Below, piece by piece: positions 1 through 8,202 of a DNA stretch of 64,000 nt. Source of the DNA: Anabaena sp. UHCC 0187 (GTDB lineage Bacteria > Cyanobacteriota > Cyanobacteriia > Cyanobacteriales > Nostocaceae); contig NZ_VILB01000008.1 of the NCBI RefSeq assembly GCF_009712035.1, positions 24,518 through 88,517 of the forward strand. The letters run 5' to 3'. The notes under the pieces were generated by a model. The model had not been told where the DNA came from. It searched no databases and saw only the letters and a list, made by a program, of their open reading frames with translations. The translations under genes and the position numbers were made by a program. Every line of letters begins with the position of its first letter. Within the stretch, counting starts at the first letter, position 1.

Positions 1-1
1 C

Positions 2-1297
2 GGTAATGGGACTTATACCTTCACCCCAACTGCTGACTTTAATGGTGCAGTTAATCTTTCCTACGGTGTGAGTGATGGTACAGATACCTTAGCTGGACAA
101 ACTCAGACTTTCTCTGTGACTCCGGTTAATGATGCACCAACTGTAGCAAATGCGATCGCAAACCAAACCACTCTAGAAGATGGTTTCTTCAGCTTTACCC
201 TTCCCGCCAATACCTTTGCTGATGTTGATGCAGGTGACAGCTTAACTTATACTGCTACTCTCGCTAACGGCAATTCTCTACCTACCTGGTTAACCTTCGA
301 TGCTGCTACCAATACCTTTAGTGGCACACCCGACGACCCAGATAACGGCACAATTAGCATCAAAGTTACCGCGACTGACACCAGCAATGCCAGTGTTAAT
401 GATACCTTTGACCTGACCGTAACTCCTGTCAACGATGCACCTGTAGCTGGTGATGACTCTTTTAGTGCCAATCAAAATACCCCATTGACCTTGCTATCTG
501 GCGACCTGTTAGCAAATGATACCGATGTAGATAGCCCTACTTTGAGCATCTCTGCTGTCAGCAACAGTGTTAACGGTAGCGTAACTATCAATAGCAGTGG
601 CAATGTCGTCTTTACTCCCACCACAGGTTTTAGTGGGGATGGCAGCTTTAGCTATACCGTCAGCGATGGCAATGGTGGCACTGACTTAGGCATGGTAACA
701 GTAGCTGTCGGGGTTAACCTCAACGGTACTAACAAAGATGACGTTATTAACGGTACACTCGGCAACGACATCATTAACGCCCTCAATGGTGATGATAATG
801 TCTTCGGCAATGCTGGTAACGACAACCTTGTTGGTGGCAATGGCGATGACATACTCTATGGCGGTGCTGGTAACGATCAACTTTATGGCGGTAACAGCAA
901 TGACTTCCTCTATGGTGATGCTGGTAACGACCATCTCGAAGGTGATAACGGTGAAGACAAACTTTATGGCGGTGACGGTAACGACACCCTTTTCGGTGGT
1001 AATGGTGAAGACTTGCTTGTTGGTGGTGCTGGTAATGACTTCCTCAACGGTGGCAAGCAAGATGACATCCTGACTGGCGGTACTGGTAGCGATATCTTCG
1101 TCTTCGAGAAAGCCGCAGGTAGAGATAAAATCACTGATTTTAGTTTAGGTCAGGGCGATAAAATCGGCTTGTCTGGCTTGAGTTTCAATCAGTTGTCCTT
1201 CTCTGGTGATGAGATTCGTTTGGGTAATCAAACTTTAGGCATATTGACCGGGTTTGATACTACTACACTGACACAGAACAACTTTATCTCTGTTTAA
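2..1297 (+). CDS. RTX/cadherin-like surface or secreted protein, 5' end outside the window
   Basis: The reading frame is open from base 2, so this is the C-terminal part of a longer gene; the GTG at 68 is only an internal codon. In order one sees the end of a cadherin-like repeat, a dystroglycan-type cadherin domain (nt about 150-430), a second cadherin-like domain opening with PVNDAP and ANDTD motifs (nt about 430-710), then about a dozen GGxGxDxLxG nonapeptides (nt about 730-1090) that bind calcium in RTX proteins, and a hydrophobic C-terminal block (GSDIFVF, ITDF) usual in cyanobacterial RTX proteins. Such proteins leave the cell through type I secretion. No exporter gene lies beside it. 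The next gene downstream is a second RTX protein on the same strand. Confidence 0.9.
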   Translation, partial: GNGTYTFTPTADFNGAVNLSYGVSDGTDTLAGQTQTFSVTPVNDAPTVANAIANQTTLEDGFFSFTLPANTFADVDAGDSLTYTATLANGNSLPTWLTFDAATNTFSGTPDDPDNGTISIKVTATDTSNASVNDTFDLTVTPVNDAPVAGDDSFSANQNTPLTLLSGDLLANDTDVDSPTLSISAVSNSVNGSVTINSSGNVVFTPTTGFSGDGSFSYTVSDGNGGTDLGMVTVAVGVNLNGTNKDDVINGTLGNDIINALNGDDNVFGNAGNDNLVGGNGDDILYGGAGNDQLYGGNSNDFLYGDAGNDHLEGDNGEDKLYGGDGNDTLFGGNGEDLLVGGAGNDFLNGGKQDDILTGGTGSDIFVFEKAAGRDKITDFSLGQGDKIGLSGLSFNQLSFSGDEIRLGNQTLGILTGFDTTTLTQNNFISV

Positions 1298-1324
1298 GTG
1301 GATTAGATATCTCTGATTGAGAAT

Positions 1325-1352
1325 GTAGGGACGTTATATAGAACGTCTCTAC
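1325..1352. repeat. Palindromic interspersed repeat, GTAGAGACGTT family
   Basis: An 11-base arm at 1325-1335 pairs with 1342-1352 (one G-T pair) around a short A/T loop. It lies between the two RTX genes. Related copies at 47321-47350 and 55081-55109 share the GTAGAGAC core, so this is an interspersed family and not a gene-specific site. It could also act as a weak terminator for the first RTX gene. Confidence 0.7.
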
Positions 1353-1424
1353 AAGAGTTTTCGGTATATCGTATTATTTGTTTAAAACTATTTAACCATT
1401 TACGTAGGCAAAATCGTAATTATT

Positions 1425-3653
1425 ATGATTATTAATGGTACTTCCAATAACGATGAGTTAATTGCCCAACAAGGTGATCAAGTCTTTGGATTTGCAGGTG
1501 ATGATACCCTAGATGCAGCTAATGGTGATGGAAATAACATCCTTGACGGTGGATCTGGCAACGACAAGCTTTTTGGGAATAATAACGACACCTTAATCGG
1601 TGGTGATGGAAATGATAGCTTATATGCTAAAGGTGATTCCGGTAATAACATCCTCAATGGTGGTGCTGGAGAAGATGACTTATATGCTGAAGGTAATTCC
1701 GGTAATAACATCCTCAATGGTGGTGATGATAGCGATCGCTTGTTTGTCTTAGAAGGCGATAATAACAGCCTGAATGGTGATGCTGGAGATGATGAGCTTT
1801 ATGTCATGGACGGTAGCCTTAACACTCTCAAAGGCGGGGTTGGTAATGATTTTCTTCAGACACTCAGCATCACAGGTAACAACACCCTAGAGGGTGGTGA
1901 AGGTAATGATACTCTGATGGGAACACTGGCGAGCGATAGCTTATTTGGTAATGATGGAAATGACTTACTCTACGCTGGTAAACAAGGTACTAAAATGATT
2001 GGCGGTAATGGATTTGACCGCTTTTATCTTGGTAATGGTTCAGTTCCTGATGTACCCGCAGAAGTATTAGATTTTACAAAAAGTGATGATAAAGTTGTCA
2101 TTGCTGGCATCCCTCAAGTCCATAATTTTGAAGACATCATTCTAGAGCAAGTTGGGAATGACACAATTGTCAAAGCTCTAATTGATAGTAGTGAAAAAAA
2201 CTTGGGCATTTTACGAAATGTCCTCAGCAGTGATCTAGATGCTTCTAATTTTGATTTTATAATTCCTGTTTTCTCAATTACTGATGCTGCATCTATTGAA
2301 GGTAATGATCTAAATTTCACCATTACCCGCACCGATGATATATTAATTGAGCAAACAGTGACTGTATCCACATCCATAAATACAGGAGATACAGCCAGTG
2401 TTTCTGACTTCACTGCTCAAACTCAAACTATCACCTTTGCTCAGGGAGAAACCCAAAAAATCTTTACTGTTTCCAGCATACTAGATAGCTTATTCGAGAG
2501 TGCTGAAACTTTTACTGTGACTTTAAGTAATCCCACAAACGGATCAATTATCAATTCTACAAATGGCATAGCCAAGGGAACTATTAATGATGAAGATATA
2601 CCTCTAGCCGTTATTACCAACAACAGCATATTTAGTGTTAAAGGAGTTGGTGATACAGTCAGACTCAAAGCCACCTTAATAGAAAGCAATTCTACTTTTG
2701 TCAACGAACTTGGTGTATTTGTTGTTGACAATGCCGAAGGTAGAATTAACGGTATTGCACCAGGGGAACAAGGTTACAATGAAGCCGCTTTTAACCGAGC
2801 AAAAACCCAAGGTGAAGGTATTTTTTCTGCCATTGCTAATCTTCCTAATCTGTTTAAAACTGACATTGAAACTAATAGTCTGACACGACTACTGGAATTT
2901 GATTCTGGTAGTTACTTAAAATTCTTTTTAGTCAAAGACGGTACGGTTGATGCTTTCAAAGCCGGACTCATTGAAAATACCAACATTTTATTTGCTGATT
3001 CTTCAAACCAAATCATTACACAAGAAGAGGGTAATTTTACAATTTCCTGGAAAGAAAATACGACTAAGACCAACTTCGATTCTCTAGTAGTGAAGATAGA
3101 ATCAACTGATGAATCCTTAACTATAGGTACAGCACTACAAGAAGAAAGCCAAGCAAAATTAATTGATTTACGAGATATATCAGGTTTGGTAAAAGCAGAC
3201 TTTTCTGTGTTTAGAGAAGCTGCATACAACAACGAGGTCTATTTTTATGAAGTCAACAATGCTCAAGGACAAATTGGCAGCCTGGAAGCAACTTCAGCTA
3301 ATAGAGCCAATTACTTACAAGCAGCCATCAACAATCTGATTAAAGATGCAGAAACTGGTGAAACCATCAAATTTGCTGTTTCTAACCAGGGTCAATTCAC
3401 AGACAGTGCCATGATTACAGGTGGTTCAATCTTCGCTCCCATGATCATTATCAATGGCACTTTGTCACAGTTGACTGATAATAATACTGATAATGATCCT
3501 CAAGTTTATTTCCCTTACTTGGGAGTCAATTCTGATGGAGTAGACCACATTCGCTTATTAGCAGACAATACATTTGGTTTCGAGGACTTATCTGGTGGTG
3601 GTGACTTGGATTACAATGATTTAATTATTAAATTGAACTTCACTGTCCAGTAA
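1425..3653 (+). CDS. RTX protein with Calx-beta and DUF4114 domains
   Basis: A 742-residue calcium-binding surface or secreted protein. Residues 1-200 are RTX-like GGxGND/GGDGND repeats with irregular spacers. Residues about 280-390 form a Calx-beta domain (FSITDAASIEGN start, TFTVTLSNPTNG, then TINDED end). The last 60 residues carry the DUF4114 signature (DLSGGGDLDYNDLI), which is common at the C-terminus of cyanobacterial surface proteins. The ATG at 1425 is followed at once by the first repeat and there is no signal peptide, as expected for type I secretion. It lies 127 bases after another RTX gene, so the two may be co-secreted or paralogous. The precise role is unknown. Confidence 0.9.
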   Translation: MIINGTSNNDELIAQQGDQVFGFAGDDTLDAANGDGNNILDGGSGNDKLFGNNNDTLIGGDGNDSLYAKGDSGNNILNGGAGEDDLYAEGNSGNNILNGGDDSDRLFVLEGDNNSLNGDAGDDELYVMDGSLNTLKGGVGNDFLQTLSITGNNTLEGGEGNDTLMGTLASDSLFGNDGNDLLYAGKQGTKMIGGNGFDRFYLGNGSVPDVPAEVLDFTKSDDKVVIAGIPQVHNFEDIILEQVGNDTIVKALIDSSEKNLGILRNVLSSDLDASNFDFIIPVFSITDAASIEGNDLNFTITRTDDILIEQTVTVSTSINTGDTASVSDFTAQTQTITFAQGETQKIFTVSSILDSLFESAETFTVTLSNPTNGSIINSTNGIAKGTINDEDIPLAVITNNSIFSVKGVGDTVRLKATLIESNSTFVNELGVFVVDNAEGRINGIAPGEQGYNEAAFNRAKTQGEGIFSAIANLPNLFKTDIETNSLTRLLEFDSGSYLKFFLVKDGTVDAFKAGLIENTNILFADSSNQIITQEEGNFTISWKENTTKTNFDSLVVKIESTDESLTIGTALQEESQAKLIDLRDISGLVKADFSVFREAAYNNEVYFYEVNNAQGQIGSLEATSANRANYLQAAINNLIKDAETGETIKFAVSNQGQFTDSAMITGGSIFAPMIIINGTLSQLTDNNTDNDPQVYFPYLGVNSDGVDHIRLLADNTFGFEDLSGGGDLDYNDLIIKLNFTVQ

Positions 3654-3733
3654 TCTGTGAAAAAATAATTGACTTTAATTCTGGCATCTTCTGTGGTAAA
3701 AAATCTGATAAACTAAGCGAAAAATCACGATTT

Positions 3734-4276
3734 ATGAATCATCAAGGTACAATTATCTGGCTAACAGGTTTAAGTGGAGCAGGTAAAACAACGATCGCCT
3801 CGTCTGTTGTCCAAGAACTACAAAGACGCGGTTGCAGAGTAGAATTACTTGATGGTGATGTTGTTCGCACTAATTTATCTCAAGGGTTGGGATTTAGTAA
3901 AGAAGATCGGGATATCAATGTTCGCCGTATTGGTTTTGTTGCCAATTTACTCAGTCGTAATGGCATAATAGCGATCATTGCAGCAATTAGCCCCTATCGA
4001 GAAATTCGAGAGGAACTAAAACAGACAACTACTAACTTTGTGGAAGTTTACGTTCAAGCACCATTAACGGTTTGCGAATCCCGTGATATAAAAGGACTTT
4101 ACGCTAAAGCTAGGGCTGGACAAATCCAAAATTTCACAGGTATATCTGATCCTTATGAAGAACCTTTAAATCCAGATATTATTTGTATTACTGATAAATT
4201 TACTGTTGAACAATGTGTTTCTCAAGTAGTCATTTATTTAGAGAAGCAAGGATATATTTCTATAATAAATCATTAA
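3734..4276 (+). CDS. cysC: Adenylylsulfate (APS) kinase
   Basis: Phosphorylates adenosine 5'-phosphosulfate to PAPS in sulfate assimilation, in the cytoplasm. The 180-residue product has the family's normal length. Near the N-terminus is the P-loop GLSGAGKTT, followed by LDGDVVR, the conserved GFSKEDRDINVRRIGFVA block and the SPYREIRE segment; a CESRDIKGLYAKARAG stretch is the substrate-lid region. The ATG at 3734 sits eight residues before the P-loop region, which fits the family. It follows an RTX gene by 80 bases and runs towards the hpnI-like gene, with which it is convergent (9 bases apart). No other sulfate-assimilation gene is nearby. Confidence 0.95.
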   Translation: MNHQGTIIWLTGLSGAGKTTIASSVVQELQRRGCRVELLDGDVVRTNLSQGLGFSKEDRDINVRRIGFVANLLSRNGIIAIIAAISPYREIREELKQTTTNFVEVYVQAPLTVCESRDIKGLYAKARAGQIQNFTGISDPYEEPLNPDIICITDKFTVEQCVSQVVIYLEKQGYISIINH

Positions 4277-4285
4277 TTTACAACA

Positions 4286-5401
4286 TTAACCCATTTCCAA
4301 TTTACCATCTTTAACTAATTTAAACTTTGTCCCTCGCCATTCAATTGTATTACCCACAAACCCGCAACACCAAATTATAAAGCGCACTATATCTGCAACA
4401 GGAATTAACCAAAAATACTTTTTAGTAACTGCGTCATCAAGAAGTTTTACCCCTATTACCCAAGCCATAATAAATCGCATTAATAAAGTTATGGAGAAAA
4501 CCAACCAAGAAAGAATAGAACCACTGCTAGTTATCAATAATAGTAAACTAGAAATTGTCCCAAAAGTAAATATTAATCCGGCATAACCCCAAGGACGAGA
4601 AACACGAATACAACGCGCCCAACGGATTTGACGGTTGATAGAATCAAATAAGTTACTATATCCTAATCCGTGTTCTACTATATAGTTAGATAAAACTACT
4701 TTTTCACCTGCTTGCGTTGGTAAATAGCCGAGTTGATAGTCGTCTGCTAAATAATCAGCTACAGCCGCAAAACCGCCAATTTTCGCTAATGTGGTTTTGC
4801 GAATGACAATGGTTGAACCCAAGGCAAATTTTATCCCTTCTAATTGTTTACTAACTAAAATGCCGGGTTGAAAATCTGTGGCTGTACAAATAGCTTCTAA
4901 AATTGTGGCTATTCCTTGGGCTGTGGAACGATATAAACAGGTAACAACGCCGACTTTTTCATCTTGTAAAGGTTGAATAACTGTTTGCAAATAGTTTGAA
5001 CTAACATAAATATCACTATCAGCAATTACTAAAATAGCATGGTTGGCACCGGTGACAGCATTAGCTAAGTTACTGATTTTTAAATTTGCGCCGATAATAT
5101 GATCTTTCACCACCAAACTAATATCTATTTCGGGGAATTGTTGAATTAATTTCTTAACTACTTCTATACTAGGGTCTGTGGAACTGCGGACACCAAAAAT
5201 AATTTGATACTGGGGATAATCTTGTTGACAAAATGAAGCTAAGTTGGTGTAAGTCCCCTTATCAACACCACACAGCGGTTTAAGGATAGTGACAGGGGGA
5301 TGAAATTCCGGGTTTATGGGAGGAGAGTCATGCAAAAATGCTATCGCTGTATAAACCCCATAGGTGTAAAATAAAACGGCTGATAAACAAAGAATTAACA
5401 T
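4286..5401 (-). CDS. hpnI: HpnI-type hopanoid glycosyltransferase
   Basis: A membrane-bound family 2 glycosyltransferase of the ceramide-glucosyltransferase/HpnI type. It has an N-terminal membrane helix, then PPVTILKPLCGVD, DYPQYQIIFGV, the DSDIYV nucleotide-sugar metal site, a region with YLADDYQLG, the QIRWARC acceptor motif (QxxRW), and C-terminal membrane segments. In known hopanoid pathways HpnI adds N-acetylglucosamine to bacteriohopanetetrol; HpnK and HpnJ then process it, and both are encoded at 14.7-17.2 kb here. The ORF can be extended to 5458, but those 19 residues are written by a heptamer repeat, so I prefer the ATG at 5401, directly before the membrane helix. A ceramide-type acceptor cannot be excluded. 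Confidence 0.8.
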   Translation of the reverse strand: MLILCLSAVLFYTYGVYTAIAFLHDSPPINPEFHPPVTILKPLCGVDKGTYTNLASFCQQDYPQYQIIFGVRSSTDPSIEVVKKLIQQFPEIDISLVVKDHIIGANLKISNLANAVTGANHAILVIADSDIYVSSNYLQTVIQPLQDEKVGVVTCLYRSTAQGIATILEAICTATDFQPGILVSKQLEGIKFALGSTIVIRKTTLAKIGGFAAVADYLADDYQLGYLPTQAGEKVVLSNYIVEHGLGYSNLFDSINRQIRWARCIRVSRPWGYAGLIFTFGTISSLLLLITSSGSILSWLVFSITLLMRFIMAWVIGVKLLDDAVTKKYFWLIPVADIVRFIIWCCGFVGNTIEWRGTKFKLVKDGKLEMG

Positions 5402-5425
5402 CAGGGGAAAGGAATCAGGGAGTAA

Positions 5426-5457
5426 AACAACTGACAACTGACAACTGACAATTGACA
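5426..5457. repeat. Heptameric short tandem repeat (CAACTGA)n
   Basis: About four copies of the 7-base unit CAACTGA, the last one changed to CAATTGA. This type of short tandem repeat is characteristic of filamentous cyanobacteria. It fills the space between the likely hpnI start and the divergent ABC-transporter ATG at 5460. Confidence 0.8.
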
Positions 5458-5459
5458 TA

Positions 5460-7088
5460 ATGAATCTAATTTACTTTCTTTTACGGTCTTCTTGGAAAAT
5501 GGTAGCGATTGCTATTACCACAGGTTTTTTGAGTGGTGGTAGTAGTGCGGGATTAATCGCCCTGATTAGTAGTGCAGCGAGCAAAAGCAATGCTGCACCT
5601 TTGACAACTATAGCCTGGGGTTTCGTTGGTTTAGTCACCGTGGCCTTAATTACCGGCGTGATTTCCCAAATCATGTTAATTCGCTTATCTCAAAATGCCG
5701 TTTTGCAATTGAGAATGCAGTTAAGTCGGCAAATATTAGCGTCGGAATTAAGTCATTTAGAACAATTAGGAAATCCCCGCTTATTAGCAACTTTAACAGA
5801 AGATGTCCAAGCGGTAGCAAATGCTGTATATGTGATTCCCTTTTTATGTATTGATATATCAATGGCATTAGGCTGTTTACTATATATAACTTGGCTATCT
5901 TGGTTAGTATTTATCATGGTTGTGGCTTTAATGATTGCTGCTATTGCTAGTTGTAAATTATTATTAGATAAAGGCGAAAAATTATTAGCTTTAGCCCGTG
6001 AAGATCAAGATGCTTTGTTTAATAATTTTAGCACCCTTACAGCGGGAATCAAAGAACTAAAACTCCACTATCAACGCCGTCAATTCTTTCTGAGTAATCG
6101 TTTAGAAGCTACAGCCAGCAGATTTAGAAATCATAATGTTCAAGGTTTAACTTTATTTGCCACAACTACCAGTTGGGGTAAATTAATATTTTTCTTTGCT
6201 ATTGGTTTTGTCCTTTTCATTTTACCGCATTTATTCGCTATTGATGCCGAAACTTTATCCGGTTACATTCTCACTTTCACTTATTTAATGTTGCCTATGG
6301 ATAATATTTCCAATAATTTACCATTAATTAGTAAAGCCAGTGTTGCTTTACAAAAAATCGAATCTTTAGATTTATCTTTAGCCAGTCGGGCGGAAATTGC
6401 CACAGCACCACCTCATGCTCTCACAAATTGGCACAGTTTACAACTAAAAAACGTCACTCACACCTATTACACAGATAAAGAAGATAATAGCTTTATTCTT
6501 GGGCCAATTAATCTTACCCTTTATCCCCAAGAATTAGTTTTTATTGTGGGTGGAAATGGTAGCGGTAAATCATCTTTAGCGAAATTAATCACTGGTTTAT
6601 ATATTCCTGAAAATGGCGAAATTATCTTAGATCAAAGTTTGATTAATGAAGCTAACCGCGAATGGTATCGCCAACATTTTTCCGTCGTTTTTTCTGATTT
6701 CTACTTATTTGAAGAACTACTAGGATTAGAAAATAATAACTTAGATATTCAGGCTCAAAAATATTTACAAAAATTGCAACTTGATCATAAAGTTAAAATT
6801 GAAAATGGGCAACTTTCCACCACATCTCTTTCCCAAGGACAACGAAAACGTCTAGCATTACTAACAGCATATTTGGAAAATCGCCCAATTTATTTATTTG
6901 ATGAATGGGCTGCTGATCAAGATCCCCTATTCAAAGATATATTCTATACCCAATTATTACCAGAATTGAAAGCACAGGGAAAAACAATTTTAGTAATTAG
7001 TCATGATGATCATTATTTTCATTTAGCCGATAGAATTATTAAACTAGACTATGGCAAAATTGAATTTGATCAACTCCCACAAACTTAG
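5460..7088 (+). CDS. Cyclic-peptide-type ABC exporter, fused permease and ATPase
   Basis: A 542-residue half-transporter of the SyrD/PvdE (cyclic peptide exporter) family. Residues 1-300 are six hydrophobic segments. The ATPase part has the Walker A motif GGNGSGKSS, the signature LSQGQRKR, a Walker B variant IYLFDEWAA followed by DQDP, and the H-loop in VISHDDHYF. The FDEWAADQDP sequence and the short linker are typical of this family and unlike type I RTX exporters. It is divergent from hpnI and 9 bases upstream of the DUF2237 gene. No peptide synthetase gene is in the window, so the cargo is unknown. It could move a peptide or lipid, and a role with the neighbouring RTX proteins is unlikely. 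Confidence 0.85.
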   Translation: MNLIYFLLRSSWKMVAIAITTGFLSGGSSAGLIALISSAASKSNAAPLTTIAWGFVGLVTVALITGVISQIMLIRLSQNAVLQLRMQLSRQILASELSHLEQLGNPRLLATLTEDVQAVANAVYVIPFLCIDISMALGCLLYITWLSWLVFIMVVALMIAAIASCKLLLDKGEKLLALAREDQDALFNNFSTLTAGIKELKLHYQRRQFFLSNRLEATASRFRNHNVQGLTLFATTTSWGKLIFFFAIGFVLFILPHLFAIDAETLSGYILTFTYLMLPMDNISNNLPLISKASVALQKIESLDLSLASRAEIATAPPHALTNWHSLQLKNVTHTYYTDKEDNSFILGPINLTLYPQELVFIVGGNGSGKSSLAKLITGLYIPENGEIILDQSLINEANREWYRQHFSVVFSDFYLFEELLGLENNNLDIQAQKYLQKLQLDHKVKIENGQLSTTSLSQGQRKRLALLTAYLENRPIYLFDEWAADQDPLFKDIFYTQLLPELKAQGKTILVISHDDHYFHLADRIIKLDYGKIEFDQLPQT

Positions 7089-7097
7089 GCATTAACA

Positions 7098-7469
7098 ATG
7101 ACAGAAGCGAAAAACGTACTGGGGACAAAATTAGAACTTTGCTGCACTTCTCCCATGACTGGCTTTTACCGCGACGGATTTTGTACCACAGGTGGACAAG
7201 ATACGGGAATGCACGTTGTTTGCGCTCAAGTTACAGAGGAATTTTTGCAATATACTAAATCCCAGGGAAATGATTTGAGTACACCTGCACCTCATTTTAA
7301 TTTTCCTGGCTTAAAACCTGGTGATTGTTGGTGTTTATGCGCTGCAAGGTGGCAAGAAGCCTTAGAAGCTGGTGTTGCACCGACCGTAGTTTTAGAAGCC
7401 ACCCATGCTAGGGCTTTGGAAGCTTGTAATTTAGAAGATTTGCAAAAACATCGGGTAATTCGTAATTAG
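7098..7469 (+). CDS. DUF2237 family protein
   Basis: A 123-residue cysteine-rich cytoplasmic protein matching the DUF2237 pattern: an N-terminal NVLGTKLELCC, SPMTGFYRDGFC, a histidine/cysteine segment (MHVVCAQVT), GNDLSTP, and the FPGLKPGDCWCLCAARW block before APTVVLEATH. The function of the family is not established. It begins 9 bases after the ABC transporter, so the two are probably co-transcribed. Part of the gene (from about 7293 to the stop) exists again as a decayed copy at 12471-12603, on the other side of the NLR-like cassette. Confidence 0.85.
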   Translation: MTEAKNVLGTKLELCCTSPMTGFYRDGFCTTGGQDTGMHVVCAQVTEEFLQYTKSQGNDLSTPAPHFNFPGLKPGDCWCLCAARWQEALEAGVAPTVVLEATHARALEACNLEDLQKHRVIRN

Positions 7470-7536
7470 GAAAGTGGTTAATAATTATTAGCAAATATAG
7501 CAATAGTATATGAATTTTGAAAAAATCTAAGTAGCC

Positions 7537-7640
7537 AGGGAATAAATTCCCTGTCTCAAAGCTAAAGTCGGTTTTAACCGACTGTTTTTAGAGTGCGTTT
7601 TAACGCACTTTTGCTATTAGCCCGGAAATTGATTTCCGGG
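7537..7640. repeat. Array of four short palindromes
   Basis: Four unrelated hairpins stand in a row: 7537-7552 (AGGGAAT arms), 7566-7583 (AGTCGGTT/AACCGACT, perfect), 7593-7608 (GTGCGTT/AACGCAC, perfect) and 7621-7640 (CCCGGAAA/TTTCCGGG, perfect). They lie between the DUF2237 gene and the small membrane gene. Each sequence resembles phrases of cyanobacterial repetitive DNA. The array could be the end of a decayed mobile element or a composite terminator between the two convergent genes. Confidence 0.75.
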
Positions 7641-7661
7641 TGGGTGTGGAGGCTAAAAGAG

Positions 7662-7976
7662 TTATTTACTGCTTTTACTGACTTGAGAACGTTCTAAAAG
7701 ATCATTCAAGTCCTTTTTTGCTTCTTGAGTCAATTTCAAACTAGCTAAATTAGCTACAATGCTTAAAGGGACATTAACTCGGTCTGATTGTATCCTATTA
7801 AATAATAATAAAATGACTATCAATAACGTTACCATTGTAGATAAAATGGTAATACTAACACCTAAGTAATAAGTAACCCTTGATTGATGAACTAACAAAT
7901 CAATGATTTGACTTTGCTTTTCTTGAGTAATTTGAATATGTGAATCTTTTGGGGATTTTTTAAACCAGTTAAACAT
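7662..7976 (-). CDS. Small single-pass membrane protein beside the NACHT genes
   Basis: A 104-residue protein of unknown family. It has a charged N-terminus (MFNWFKKSPKD), a soluble stretch up to residue 33, one long hydrophobic segment at residues about 36-60 (YLGVSITILSTMVTLLIVIL), and a helical charged tail (KLTQEAKKDLNDLLERSQ). The cassette's first NACHT gene starts 227 bases away on the other strand, so the two share a divergent promoter region. Small membrane proteins often accompany cyanobacterial STAND ATPases, and a role as membrane partner or effector is possible, but that is inference from position only. Similarity to the TRADD-N-associated membrane family was considered and cannot be claimed. 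Confidence 0.6.
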   Translation of the reverse strand: MFNWFKKSPKDSHIQITQEKQSQIIDLLVHQSRVTYYLGVSITILSTMVTLLIVILLLFNRIQSDRVNVPLSIVANLASLKLTQEAKKDLNDLLERSQVSKSSK

Positions 7977-8202
7977 AACTCTTAACTCCTATTTTGATGA
8001 TTTATCTCAGTTCGTTTTTGAACTTAATAACAATATAGAAATTTCATTCAAAATGAGAAAGATGAAAAAAGGGTTTTCTTCGTGAAAACTTTTCCCCAAA
8101 CTTTAGGGAATTTAGTGAAATATCAATACCCCAAATTCCCTAGACAACAATAATCCATATTTGCTATAGTAGAGAAAATTAAGCTACTACTAATTTATAT
8201 TC

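Noticed and set aside
738-1073. Overlapping frames on both strands in the RTX region, e.g. + 738-1073 and - 686-1060
   Set aside because: They are shadows of the repeated glycine/asparagine/aspartate codons; neither has domain-like composition.
3734-7088. ABC transporter as the type I exporter for the RTX proteins
   Set aside because: The ATPase has the FDEWAADQDP form of the cyclic-peptide exporter family and there is no membrane-fusion protein gene.
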